Positions 33,439 to 45,659 of a DNA stretch of 64,000 nucleotides are shown piece after piece. Positions within the stretch are counted from its first letter, which is position 1, and every line of letters begins with the position of its first letter. The translations under genes and the position numbers were made by a program. This DNA is from Ashinkailepas kermadecensis (Eukaryota; Arthropoda; Thecostraca; Neolepadidae), in the NCBI GenBank assembly GCA_034440615.1, contig JAOTOM010004617.1:301150-365149 (forward strand). The letters run 5' to 3'. The notes beneath the pieces are model-generated. The model searched no databases, had not been told where the DNA came from, and was given only the letters and a program-made list of their open reading frames with translations.

Positions 33439-36400
33439 TCAGAGTGCTTGTGGTGGGCGGTATACTATGTCAAAATTTACTTGTTTTAGGTATGTAAATA
33501 TATCCCCAGATGCTACGATCTGAGAATCATCGGCCAGCATTTGTCGCAGCGTCATATCAATACTTTGAAGCCCAAGATATCTGCGACGTGCAGGTTCCAG
33601 TCCAGGACAGCCAACAAGTACGTGATATACTGTGAGTGGAGTAGCACAGCGTGGGCACAGAGGGCGGCCACTTGCCGTCAGCAGGTACCTGTGTGTAGCA
33701 AGTGTATGGCCGATCCGAAGACGGCACAGCGCAACCTCCTCTCTTCTTTGTGTGCGAAATGAGGACTCCCACGTTCCGAGTAATGGTTTTACTAGCTTCA
33801 GTTTGCTAGTTTTCGTGTTCCAAGAGCATTGCCATTTTCTGTCAATAAGAGATGATATTGATACCTCGAAGTCGCTAGGGGGAAGGGCCATGCGCGACCT
33901 GCGGCCACCGTTTGCAGCTCTCTTCGCCACCAAACCAGCAGCCTCGTTGCCAGCTAGGCCTACGTGGCTTGGGATCCACATCAAAGTGACGTTGACTTCC
34001 CCATCATTAAGATAAATCAAGGTAGTCGCGATGTCATGTACAATGTGGTGGTCATGGCTAAATGCTTTGAGAGCCAGCAGGCTACTCAGAGAGTCAGTGA
34101 GAATTAAATGGCTTTCGTCACGGGTTCTGTCGTCGTACTTAATAAAACGAAGGGCCTGTAGGATGGCGTATAGTTCTGCCGTAAAAATTGATGAGTGATT
34201 AGGGAGTCTAAATGATTCGATATGCGACTGACATACAAAAGCACATCCTACGCCGCTACTGAGTTTTGATCCGTCGGTGTCGATCCGCACGGTGTCCGTA
34301 TATGAATTGATCCTGCTTAATGCGCGCAAATGGGAGTCAGCTGTGCTGATATCATCCTTCCGGATATCACTCAACGAGAGGTCCAAGGCGACCTCGATCC
34401 GCCACCAAGGGGTCAGAGGTGGGACACGGAACTGTGCTATGCACTTTGGCTTAATCTTGCATTCGCGAAGCGAGTGGGCAATGCGTAGACTGAATGGCAG
34501 TATATATTCCCTTGTATTCGGTCGTGGAGTACTTACATTAGAAGATACCCACGAATATGTTGGATGCTGTGGATTTTGTGCCAACTTACAGGCGTATTTT
34601 AAACCCAGTTTTTCACGTCGCAATGATAAAGGAGGTTCGTTAGCCTCAGCAAGCACGCTTTCAGTCGGCGAAGTTCGAAACGCACCTGTGGTAACGCGGA
34701 GAGCGGCATGGTGCAAAACATCAAGCATACGTTTCGTGGTCTGAGAAGCACCATCATAGATAAAACATCCATAGTCAAGCCGTGAACGGATCAAAGAACG
34801 ATACATAAGAAGCAAAATGCTACGATCAGCTCAATATGAGCAGCGCGATACTACTTTTAAGAGCTGAAGCCCTTTGGTACCGCTGTCCTTCAGCCGTGTG
34901 ATGTGTTCCTTATAAGTACTCCGCCTGTCCATTTGTATCCCTAGAAATCGGACGGACTGTTGAAAAGGTACTGGTCGTCCAAATATCTTGATGACTGGGT
35001 CAGAACACTGCCTACGGCGACAGAAGTGGACGGCTGCCGTCTTCGTAGCAGAAAACCGAAAACCAGTGATGTGACACCACTTTTCCAGCTTCCCGACAGC
35101 CAGTTGAAGTTGTCTCTGCACGCTGCGAAGACTACGGGAGCAGCACCACACGGAAATGTCGTCCACGAAGAGAGCTCGCCCGACTGATGATGGTAATTAT
35201 TTATATATATCATTGACGGACATTGCGAATAATACTACGCTTAGCACACTGCCTTGTTGCACACCGTCGGCTTGTAAAAATCGGTCTGATAAGGTTCCGG
35301 CCACACGTACTCGAAAGTAACGTTCGGATAAAAAGTTATTCAGAAAGACCCCATGGGGCCGCGAACACCAGTCATATAACTTGCTCAAAATTCCATGGCG
35401 CCATACAGTATCAAAGGCTCCTTCAATGTCAAAGAATATGGCCGCTGTATGGCGATGTGTCATAAATCCAGCACGAACAGTCGAGTCCAAAGTCAAAACA
35501 TGGTCAAGAGTACTACGATGTTTCCTAAACCCACACTGAATGTTGTTTAGCTGATTATTAGACTCTAAAAACCACATCAACCTTGTATTTACCATTTTTT
35601 CAAAAAGTTTACACAAAGATGATGTAAGAGACACTGGTCGGTAATGTAGCGGATCATCACCTTTTTTGTTTGGTTTAAGTATGGGAACAACAATTGCTTC
35701 TCGCCACGAGGGAGGAAAAGTGCCCGCTTCCCACATGGCGTTATAGAGTGACAGAAGAACTTCCAGACGGTCTTTCGGTATCTGTTTGGTGATGACATTG
35801 TGTATCATTTCGGGTCCTTCAGATACAGATCTGAGGGATAAGATCGCATAATTTAATTCAGTCATGGTGAAGGGTAAATTGTAAGAAAGTACGGTGGTGG
35901 TTGAAAAATCAATAACATTCGATTCGCACTGCGTTCTATATTTATTAAACTGTGGGCTCCTGGTATTTTTACATCTCTCTGAGAGCGTTCGAGCTATCTC
36001 ATCTGCTACCTCTTTCGGTCTGAGATAGTCTCGCCCGTTTATGTGAAGAGCTGGGAAAGCGGTTGGAGCCATCCGTCCCGAAACTCCCTTTATTTGTGCC
36101 CATACTGAAGATATTTTTGTGTTACGATTCAGTTTGTTTACGTAAGATTTCCAAGCCTCACGCTTGGTTTTAGCAATGGTTCTTCTTGCGCATGCCCTTG
36201 CCTTTTGGAACTCGATAAGATTAGCCGTGGAGCAGTGGCGATCAAAGGCCCGAAATGCTCTTTTTCGGGCACGGATGACATCGCGGCATTCCTCGGTCCA
36301 CCATGGGACTGGAGTGCGCTTAGCGGTACCCGAGGAGCGGGGGATGTTGTGTTCGGCGCATTGTAGCAATATTGCAGTAAAATCCTCAATGGATAAGTCC

Positions 36401-37152
36401 TCGCAACCGTCCCTAAACTTATCACGTGCCTCAGCCTGGAAGGAGTCCCAATCTGCCTTGATCAGGATCCACTTCGGAGGTCGTCGGCCTACGGCAACAT
36501 CGTCTAAGAATTGAATCCATATGGCAACATGGTCACTGGTCAGAGGGTCATCCCCAACATACCACTCGATGAAGGGGGATAGCTGTGGGCTGCATAGAGT
36601 AAGATCTAACATGGAAGTTTGACCAGTCGGTAGTGTAATATGTGTTCGGGTACCGGTATTCAGTATACTAATACAGTCATTGTTTATTATTCTTTCCAGC
36701 TGCCGGCCACGTGTACCGGTCTGGCTGGAGCCCCAGAGCGGATGGTGTGCATTAAAATCTCCGCATATTATGAATGGTGCTGGAAGCTGTGCAAAGAGAT
36801 TAGTTACTTCCGACGCGTCAAAAGATAGAGAAGGTGGCATGTAGATACAGCATATGGTAATAGCGCGGTGATTTAGGATTGTTCGCGCTGCGACACATTG
36901 TAGGGCGGAAGAAATGCTTATTTCTCGGCAGGGACTACTGTGGTGTATGGGAAGAAGTACACCACCATGCGACACAGTGGTAAACGGTACGTCTTTTCGT
37001 AAAACAGTGTAATTTTTTAGTTGAAACGGGGCACCCGGAGCCAGTTTCGTTTCCTGTATGCATATAGCGGAAGGTGTGTGAGAACTTAAAAGATTGTTGA
37101 GGTCATTCAGGCTGGATTTGACTCCCCTACAGTTCCATTGTAAAACTACCAT
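33439..37152 (-). pseudogene. I-like LINE ORF2: endonuclease, reverse transcriptase, RNase H
   Basis: From the start at 37152: APE-type endonuclease (LQWNCRGVKS, CIQETKLAPG, ICGDFNAHHPLWGS, SDHVAIW), linker, reverse transcriptase (VVPILKPNKKGDD, YRPVSLTSSLCKLFEKMV, CGFRKHRSTLDHVL, palm A FFDIEGAFDTVW, QQGSVLS), then a TAA stop at 35197-35199. The catalytic FVDD box follows in a shifted frame (about 35160-35170), so a small indel lies near 35175. A TGA at 34831-34833 interrupts the thumb. The last 458 codons (34815-33439) hold an intact RNase H (IDTDGSKLSSGVGCA, FTAELYAILQAL, LTDSLSSLLAL, WIPSHVGLAGNEAA) and a C-terminal CPRCATPLTVYHVLVGCP cysteine/histidine motif. Together these enzymes nick DNA and copy the element RNA at the target. 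The lesions are few, so inactivation is fairly recent. Confidence 0.85.
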
Positions 37153-37328
37153 GTATGAGGGTCAATACAGTAAGACGTCAGCGTGCTTAAAATATTTAGC
37201 TATGAAAAGGGAGAATGGAGTTTATCGTAAACCCATCGATAGCCCGGTCACTTAATAAAGGGAAAAAGATGTAATCCAGATAGCCATACGCTAGTATCAT
37301 TTTGACTTAAAAAAGGGGGGAAGGGGGT
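37153..37328 (-). other. Spacer between ORF1 and ORF2 of the I-like LINE
   Basis: About 176 bases between the ORF1 stop at 37329 and the ORF2 start at 37152. No feature seen. Confidence 0.5.
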
Positions 37329-39030
37329 CTAAACCTGCATGTCCGTGCCCTGTCTCGCATTAGGGCTTGCCGGGGACTCCAGGAGGCGGCCCCGACCAGA
37401 GCTAAGCGGGTGCGTTCTCTGACGAGACCTTGGTGAGCCGCCCCCCGGTGGTGACTCTGGCCAGGGTACCACTCGCTTTTGAGGGACACTCAGTTGCGGT
37501 GGAGGCGGGGGAGGACCCATCTCGGATGCTCCCGCCGGTCCCTCCACTCGCCTTCGCGGCGATGGGGTGGCTGACCTTGGGGGAGGCGCCTTGGCCCGGG
37601 TCTTTCCCATTTGAACGAGCCGTGCTCGTTTTGCTTCACCTGAACGTCTTTCGGCTTCTTGGTATTGTAAATGAACGCCTGGTATGTGGATTGGTGGAGT
37701 GTTTCTGGACGGCGACGTAGGTGCGGAAGCAGAGATTGTGGGCGACAGCGAGGCCTAGCTCACGGGAACGTGGTAGGATTCAGGGAGGAAGGAGGTGGAT
37801 AGGATGGATTTCGGGATGGTTGTGGGGCATGTGGGAGGGCAGGGGATGCTGGATGACTGATGGGAAGTTGGAGGAGGGGATTTCAAGGTGGGCGATGCGA
37901 TAGACGCGGATGGGCTGGGCATGGGTGGAGGAGACCGAGCAGGCCTCTTAGATCGGTTGACCACGGTCCACTCCCCACCTGAGGAAGCTGATCTGGATGT
38001 GGACTCTGGTGGCTCATCTGTGCATTGACTTGCGAGTGTCGCTTCCGTGGTTTTAGCGAATTTGTGTGGTGTCTGACCTTGCCTCGCTGGCGTTGTAAGT
38101 GGAACACCAAATTCTCGGAATAGGGCGATTAATTGTATAATCAGATCAGAGTCCCTGTCGGGGTGAACATGCTGGGGGAGCGGAATTGTATTCTTAGCTT
38201 TTGAGGCATACGACACTCTGGGATGCGATCTTTCATATATGTCCCTAGCTTCTCTAAAGGTTACTTTGTTGGTGTGCTTAATTGATATGATCTCTTTTTC
38301 TTTTATGTAGTTTGGACATGTACGGTCGTACGATGCATGGAGATCCTGTCCATCACCACAGTTGACACAGAATGGGCTTCCGGAAGTGCAGTCCTCACTA
38401 GGGTGATCATGGGATGCACATTTGCTGCACACTGAGCGGTTTCGACAGTACTGGGTGGTGTGTCCGAATTTCTGGCATTTGAAGCAGCGCATGGGGTTCG
38501 GAAAGAACTGCCTTACTTTTACGCGTACGTAGCCGACCTTGATGTATGGAGGTAGGTCTGTGCTATTAAACGTCAGAATAATGTTGTTGGTCGGAATGAA
38601 GTCTGCCCCTCTCTTTACTTTCATTTTTATCGCGGCGATGACACCGAAATTTGATAGTCCTTCAACGATCTCGTCCTCCGATACTTCTCTCAGATTGTAG
38701 CAGTTTATAACTCCCCGCGAGGAGTTTTTTTTTGTGTGGCTCCACAGTAATTGTAATAGTTTCGTTCTCTTTTCTTCCGTTTCTCCTTACCCCAAACACA
38801 AACTCAGATGATTTGAGGGCCATTGCCGCCTGCCCTGCTTCCGAAAACTCCACCTCCAGTGCCCCGTCCTTCAACTTATCGCATCTTAGAATGTCGCCAA
38901 ACCTGTCGCAGCCGTCCTTCCTCTGGAATGGGGACAGGGACGCAAGGCTTTTGCTAGTTCCTCGGAACACTAGCACACGAGGTGCAGGGGTACCTTCCGT
39001 TGGGGTGCTCCGATCTCGGCGTATATGATG
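37329..39030 (-). pseudogene. I-like LINE ORF1, gag-like nucleic-acid binding protein
   Basis: The N-terminal part (VLVFRGTSKSLASLSPFQRK, about 38976 down) is in one frame up to a nine-A run at 38725-38733 (T on plus strand); the rest continues in another frame, so a one-base homopolymer change breaks the reading. The second part has three knuckles: CFKCQKFGHTTQYC, CSKCASHDHPSEDC and CVNCGDGQDLHASYDRTC (about 38330-38500). A TAG at 37755-37757 interrupts a proline/serine-rich C-terminal tail that stays open in the same frame to 37329. Gag-like ORF1 proteins coat LINE RNA and carry it to the nucleus. No ATG is visible at the N terminus; the start is uncertain, as the frame is open to at least 39030. 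A sequencing error in the A run is possible. Confidence 0.75.
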
Positions 39031-39344
39031 GTTAGTCTGGCCCTCACGAGAGGGACCAGGGGTGCTTTTTTTGTGTTGTGGATGCCATGCAGTGTGACTT
39101 GGTTTCCACTCCTCGGGCGCCCCACCACATAGGGGCCCTGCGGGGGGGACGCCTGGGCCCCGCGGACGGGAGGACGCCAGGCGCCCGAGGAGCTATACGG
39201 GGCGGGCGGCGCCTTCGCCCGGCCGGGAGAGAGAGACTCACCACCCCGACCGGGATCCAGCGCCGCCCACCACTTGACCCCAGCCGGCCGGGCCGGCAAA
39301 CACTGGAACGAATCCCAGGTCCCCGGCCCGAGGCGACCGGCCAC

Positions 39345-39437
39345 TTGGCCCGCGTGAGGCCCCACGGGCCCGCCCGCCCCTCCGGGATATCAGGACCAAA
39401 GAGGAGTGTTGGTCCCCCGTCACAACTAGCACCGTGC
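39345..39437 (-). repeat. Module shared by the LINE leader and the SINE body
   Basis: Core 39375-39411 is 34/37 identical to 25276-25312 of the tRNA-SINE on the opposite strand (caacactcctct...gatatcccggaggggcg); weaker similarity extends about 25 bases on each side. Confidence 0.75.
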
Positions 39438-39524
39438 GACGGGGAACCTCAGCCTCCAGGACTCCGTCAACCCCGGGGGACGGGCCGAGGGGGCGCGGCT
39501 ACCACGTACTCCCGTTAAAAAGTC

Positions 39525-39980
39525 ACCGGATTTCCACGAAATAAATTCATATGTGGTTCTATATATTTTTGTTATACAATAATTAGTGACCAAATTAACT
39601 GTCCTGTGGAGGGGGCCAAATCTACCACCATTATTTCTGAATCACCGGATTTCAACCCTAACTCCTCCCCATCCTGTTTGAAGGTTTTTCTTTTGGTATC
39701 CCTTGAAAAGTCACCTGACACTGCTAGAATTACACCTGAACAAATCACTCAAAAATGTAAAATTTGCCAATATCAGGCATTCCAATTAATAACGCCCGGT
39801 CGCCAAAACGCCAACTTCCGTGCACGTGTACACCCGCCTTGCGCAGTCGACGCATTCGCCACTCTACGTGCGCTTCTCCGGTTTCTGCCAGGTCTCCCAC
39901 GTTTTGCTAATTACTGTCACGTGATAGTCTTGTGCCACATTTGACATGTGGAATGCTTGGTAATGCGGCTCACTGGAAAC
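39525..39980. other. No gene recognised
   Basis: A 112-codon plus frame (39606-39944) has no recognisable domain. The words tcaccggatttc occur twice (39526, 39642). Confidence 0.4.
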
Positions 39981-39984
39981 AATC

Positions 39985-41195
39985 AATCAATTCAATTCGA
40001 TGTATTAGTTCTCTTCTTCCCACGTTTTCTCGTGATTAAGAAATCCGTAGACACACTGACCTTTGATGCACCTCATCTCTTTGGTTAAATAAGCTTCCAT
40101 ATTGGCTACCGAGCCGTGACCATAGCTAGGTGTTCGTGTTTTTCCCCGTTGCGTTTTTCTTCTTCTATGGATGTGTTTTAGGGCTCCAGCCAATTTGTGT
40201 TAGGGGCTTGGCACATGTTTGAGACGGGGCTCTTTTTTACAGCTTTGTTGCTGTTTTATACACCGATTATACTTGTAGGTATTGGCGCGTTTTCGAAGAC
40301 GGCGATGTGTTTATTTAGTGCCCGGTCTGTTTGTTCCTTGTTTATGATCAATTCCCTTTTTGAAGGCCCAGCCTGTTTTTGAAGCCCCGTGTGGTCTCAA
40401 TACCCTGGGATGCCTTGAGGGCCTCCGTTATGTTTTTACTTAGCGGTCCCGGTGTGTTTATTTCGAGCTGCAGCGCATATTTTAATGCCCTGTCGCTTTT
40501 TGCGAAACTCGGTACGCTTTGGATTACCCACATTCAATTTGGGACTACCGACGGAATTTTGGGTCCCGAACGCGATATTTGGGGGCCCCGTGGTCACTTG
40601 TTCGGATATCAAGCGCGAGTTTTAGTGGCTAGGACACGCTTTTGGGGGACCAACACGTTTTGTGGGCTTTTGAAGCGGTTATTTTGACCCAGAGTGATTT
40701 CCCATGTCGGGACTGTTTTTCGTTGCCCCGGCTTCATTTGCTGGGTGATCACAATGAGACTTTTGGGGCCCCCGTGCGACATTTCATGCCCCTAGCGTGA
40801 TTGTCAGGGACCCCGACGATAATTATTGGTACCCATAGGTTCAGTGTGGCTTTCCGGGGCCCCGGGCACGGCTGTTTGTGGCCTCCGTCGTTATTCTCTT
40901 GAACCACAACACAACTCTTTTGAGCCCCCAGCGTGATTTTCAGGGGCCCAGGCGGGAACCTTTGAGGCTCCAGCGTCCTTTCCAGAATTCCCTGCGCGAC
41001 TTTTTAGCCCTAAATGTGATTTTTCGGTGCCCCGGTACGATTATTGGGGGCCTAAACGGGATTTTGAATGAGACTGGCGCAATTTTTTCCGGAGCTCGAC
41101 GCGATTCTTGGGGGCCCCACAACCTGTCAGGGATGAAACTGCCCACAATGTCCCCTCCCCATTCGGCATGCCACTGTGCCATGCAATTATGCAGC
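39985..41195 (+). repeat. GC-rich array family G, copy 3
   Basis: Both ends visible: left end aattcaattcgatgtattag...ttctcttcttcccacgtttt (reverse of copy 2's terminal block), then ttgcgtttttcttcttct, an array of gcgcgat...ggggcccc units (about 40540-41110) and the right end ggggccccacaacctgtcag shared with copy 1. This gives an element of about 1.2 kb with an internal degenerate array. No protein-coding content. Confidence 0.7.
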
Positions 41196-41199
41196 ATAA

Positions 41200-41690
41200 A
41201 CATACAGGAATAACTCCTCTGCTTCATCACTCACAAGTGGTTTCAACTCCCAAGTTCTCCAGACAGTTTGAGGAAAGTCAAACATCTCCTACATTGATAG
41301 GCAAGGATGGACTATTAGGCAACAGGGATACCATGGAATTCAGATCATAGTACTTTTGCTGCAATACATACCTTCTTCCGCAGGCTGCTTTGGAGACGGA
41401 TGCGTTCATGAAGTTTGGTCAGGGTTGGAGTTGGATGTGGATGGAGTAGCACTGTGAAGGTGCTGCTCCATTTGCATATGGTTAAAAGGACTGCTTTCTG
41501 TTTACATTAGCAATGCAGGTAATGAAGTAACCCTTTCATTAATAGACTTCTATGGTGCCCTGAGTGAGCAGTATAATCGAAATGGGTTCTTGTGATATAC
41601 GTTATGGAAGTAAGGTTATGATGTAGCTTTTAGACTCCAGTGGGAATGGTATGGATTCAACCATTAGTGAATCCATGCCATAGTCTAATA
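41200..41690. other. No gene recognised
   Basis: Nothing supportable; a small inverted word pair tggattcaccattag-type (41650-41685) is present. Confidence 0.35.
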
Positions 41691-42900
41691 ACCATAACCA
41701 ACATAACCTAATCTAGCATATCCTAACCTCCCTTTGGATAACAAAATTAGAAACAAAAATGAAGCAATATGTATTCTGAAAATTTTATAAATTGAACAAC
41801 CGAACCCAACCTAACCGAACTTAACGTCAGCTGCGTTTCAAGGAAAGTTTCCGATTTTATTTTATTTTTTTACAATTTTTAAGAAAAAAAATGCCAAGTT
41901 AAACAACTAAACTAGCCTAACCTAGCCAAACCGGTATTATTGTAATTTAAGGTGGTAACAAGACAAGTTTTTACACACATTTGCCTCCACATAGCAAACA
42001 AATGGGTTAGGTTTGGTTAAGTTAGGTTAGCTTAGGCTTTTCAAGTTGGAAAACTTTTTCTAAAAAAATTCCAAAAAGTTTCCCCAAAAAATTTCGAATT
42101 ATTTGGTAACTTTGCAGTTTAAGATGTTCTTTTTTCTTTTTTCTTTTTAAATTCTTCTGAAGAATACCAGGTTTATGAAGATGACTAAGATTATTGGACC
42201 CACTTATTTTCTGTGCAAATGCTTACTTTTCAGGTTGTGAGCAAAATAATGCCAAAAAGGCTTTTGTGTTCGGTAACATAGCATAAACATAAATGTTTTT
42301 TTTAATGCAACAAAACCTAACCTAACCTAGCTAACCTTTTGAACCTAACCTACCTATCCTTTTGAGAACACAAAATAAAAAAAAATAAAAATGTCAATTA
42401 ATTTATTTTCTGAAAATTATCAACCTTAAAAAAGAAACATAACCGAGCCTAACCTAACCTAAGCTGCTTTTGAAGAAAAAATATATGTTTTGGGAACATG
42501 TTTGTAAATTTAGTTGGGAAACTTTTGGTTATTATTGTGCTTTCAGGTGGGAACAAGAAAAGTTGTATGGGCGCTGTATGACCAACGCAGTCAATGCGGC
42601 CGTAAGCCCAAATAACCAACCAACCAGCCAAGAAAAGTTTGTACACACATTTGTAACCATAAAGCAAACAAATGGGTTAGGTTTGGTTAGGGTAGGTTGG
42701 TTTAGGTTTTTTAAGTTGGAAAATTTCTCAACTTTTTATCAAATTAAAATAAAATGAATTTGCACCGAAAATAAGTGGTCCCATCATCTTAGTCACCATC
42801 ATGAACATGGCATACTGAATACAAATTCAAACAAAAACAAATCACCTCCAACTGCAAAGTTAGGTTAGGTTAGGTTCTTTAAACTTTGAAAATTGAAAAT
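41690..42900. repeat. AT-rich block with TTAGG-like words and direct repeats
   Basis: Many cctaacc/ggttagg pentamer runs (41700, 41800, 41920, 42010, 42310, 42450, 42670, 42860). The stretch around 41980-42060 (caaacaaatgggttaggttt, then aagttggaaaa) recurs at 42655-42725 and again at 45445-45520, so it is a dispersed repeat with three copies in the window. Confidence 0.65.
42568..42625 (+). repeat. SINE-like 3' tail, family S copy
   Basis: tgggcgctgtatgaccaacg, cagtcaatgcggccgtaagc, ccaaat and an (aacc)3 tail. Same core as at 30973-31031 and 45029-45084. Confidence 0.65.
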
Positions 42901-44600
42901 TGAAAAATACTTTAACTGTTTCATGCGCAGTGAAATTGAAACACGCCTGATGCTACCAATTTATGCAATATAAGATTTTAAAAAACTATGACGTCACCAA
43001 AGCTTGAAAGCGAACTTTGGTGTACCTTCTAAGGTAATAGTATCGTGGGTGGCAAATGCACGCTACCAGACATTCGTCTTGTATAACTATAGGGTTTGCT
43101 TTGGAAGTCATGTGTGGTCATAGCTTAATACCTATTGCTTTCTTCAGGAATATCAATTATAATGAGGTGTCTATACGGCTTCTTGCTGACTTTCTCTCAT
43201 GTTTTCATAGGCTGGCAGATTGGCTCACACGTGGCTTTTGTTGGTTCAGTTTGAGATTGTGTTGCCCCATATCAATATTGAATGCATGCACATTGTCACT
43301 GGGCATGTAGGTAGGTACCTTGGTAAATATCAAGCTGATGGTGTGATGGGTAGTTTGGTGAAGATAATTTTAGTTTGTATATCCACAATCTGAATGATAA
43401 CCATGATTTGCATGCAAGTTTGACAATGACTGGAAATTTATAATGTAATTAATCATGTTCAAGCTCAATATGCATGTGGTTTTTCCATTGGTGGTGTGTA
43501 CAATCATCAGTATGACCATGCAATTGTTGTTTAGTTGCTTCACATATTTTCTTTTCAGACAATGTGGTTTAAAATGCACCAGCATCGCTAATCTCAACAT
43601 TTTATGATGTAAGCTGTACTTCCACAGTGGAGGGAAATCCAGCTATTTTGTTTGTTTTTTGCACACAATTTTACATTTTTCAGCAAAAGGTGGAGAGTCA
43701 GTCCACTATCTAATCCAAATCTGTTTCTTTTCAGTACAAAATGTGCTGGTTAACATCAATGTTTCTACTTAGCATGTTGTTTTTCATTTTTTCCCTTTAG
43801 CTTTCTTATCAGCATAAAATAGCATAGGTTATTGGGGGGGGCCCAAATCAACATTGGGGGGGGGGGCAAGATCAACATTGGTGGGGCCATGGCCCCTACA
43901 AAATGATACAAATCGACGCCCCTGTGAATGTTCACATACCACTGAAGGGAAAGAAATCGCGGGCCAAACACGTACATTTTGCATTAATGGAGTGAACGTT
44001 CGGAATGAAAGTGAATGAATGTGACTTTGCATGACCTAGCTATGGGTAACTAAGGACCAGTGGGGGCTGTTTGGGGCCCAATGTGTGCATGCAGCTGTCA
44101 GAAACCAATCGTTGTCAATAATTTGTCTCAGGATAATTACCTAGGCCGGCAAATTGCAAGTCCGGCGACCCGTGGGAGCTTTGCTGTTGGAGGGCAATAA
44201 GAGGGATTCTAGCACATAAGAGGGCCGGTGACGGATGCATTTCCAAATCCAATGTCCATCCATTACTCTTATGACCCCCCCCCCCCCCAAGTCTCTCCAA
44301 CCACGCGGTTCCTCTAGCCTTCCCTAGCGCCATGACCAAGCTAGGTTCACTCACGAATTGAAGTGGTGACAGCCTCACTATATACATTTGTGTCAGGATA
44401 GACGAGTTACGGGGCACCGACAAGATAATTATACGACAACATGATGATAGCTCATACGACAGTGTGGATTCGCGGGTGACCGCTCGCTGTGAGCCGCACC
44501 TGCTGTGGAGCCGGTCCATCGGAAACGAGATCGGCACGGGTGGGAGAAAACCCGCCCAGCGCCCGTGAGTGTAGCAAACATGGGCGGCGGCCGTGTGGAA
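42900..44600. other. No gene recognised
   Basis: Short frames without recognisable domains. Two G-runs around aaatcaacatt (43833-43890) form a small direct repeat. A C-run lies at about 44276-44288. Confidence 0.35.
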
Positions 44601-44664
44601 ACATATGGCTCAAGGGCGCGCCGTGGTACGCTTCGACGTCACCACCACCGAAGTGGATCAAGAC

Positions 44665-44805
44665 AGACAGACTCGACAAACCCAGACGACTGCGACCACC
44701 GACCGAAGACGACTCCAAAACCATACCCAGACCACCGCGACCAGCGACAAAAGAAGACTCACAAACCACTCCAAGACCACTGCGACCAGCGACTCAGAGA
44801 CAACC
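44665..44805. repeat. About 48-bp repeat, three diverged copies
   Basis: Units around accactgcgaccagcgac and aagaagactcacaaacca repeat three times; a T/R-rich frame (44593-44844) results from them. Confidence 0.6.
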
Positions 44806-45028
44806 CCCTACCCCACCACTTCCCACTCCCCCTTCCAGACATGACACCCCCACACACTTCCCACTTCCCACTTTACCCCTATCCCCCTTCAGATCGACCC
44901 CGCCCCACAATTTTTGATTTTGTGTACATATTTATACTGATGCCAGTCTGCAAGATTGTACCTTTGGTCATCTTGATGGATTGATTGCAGGGGTGTTGCT
45001 TTGTATGCTTTTGAGAGGGCAAGTGCCC

Positions 45029-45084
45029 TGGGCGCTGTATAGCCAATGCAGTCGATACGTCCCTAAGCCCAAATAACCAACCAA
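45029..45084 (+). repeat. SINE-like 3' tail, family S copy
   Basis: tgggcgctgtatagccaatg, cagtcgatacgtccctaagc, ccaaat and (aacc)2 with a final aa. Confidence 0.65.
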
Positions 45085-45544
45085 GGGTATGTGCCCCCTC
45101 AAAGTTGGCTTTGTCCCCCAATAATTTTAATTTTAACATGGGACCAATATGGAGTGTGCCCCCAATCCATTTGGGCTCTCCCATGCATTTTACCCCCACT
45201 AATAATTTTCAGGAATCAGTGCCTGTTCTTGATCTTGTATGCATTTATCAGTGTGTGAAGAAAGGCACCAATGACCTGCGCTGTACTAGTGAATGCTGGT
45301 GCACTGAGCCAAGGTTGATGTTTTGCACATAACACTTCTTTGCTGTGTGTACCCTGCTGAGGATAGGGTTGGATTTGTACTCTGTAATCCTGGATGAAGT
45401 AAAAAAGGCATTATTTTGCTTTAGCGTGTACACCAAGACACATTTTGCCTCCATAAAGGAAACAAATGGGCTAGGTTTCATTAGGTCAGGTCAGGTTAGT
45501 TTAGGTTTGTCTAGTTCGAAAACGTCCCAATAAAAAAGTCAATA

Positions 45545-45645
45545 AAAAAACTCAAGATTCATGACACTGAACACTCAAGACTTGACAATCAACACTGAAA
45601 CTCAAGACTTGAAACTAAGCACTGAAACTCAAGACTTGAAAACTT
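45545..45645. repeat. Minisatellite (actgaaactcaagacttgaa)n
   Basis: Three to four units of about 27 bases with diverged edges. Confidence 0.8.
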
Positions 45646-45659
45646 GAAGTTTTTTTTAA

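Larger units (their letters stand above)
33416..39520 (-). mobile_element. Nearly full-length I-like LINE
   Basis: Minus-strand element with a GC-rich leader (about 39520-39030), gag-like ORF1 (to 37329) and ORF2 (37152-33439) with endonuclease, reverse transcriptase and RNase H. The gag-like ORF1 with three CCHC-type knuckles plus an RNase H domain in ORF2 places it in the I group of non-LTR elements. It carries five visible lesions (38725-38733, 37755, 35197, about 35175, 34831). The 5' end is approximate and no target duplication was recognised. Confidence 0.8.
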
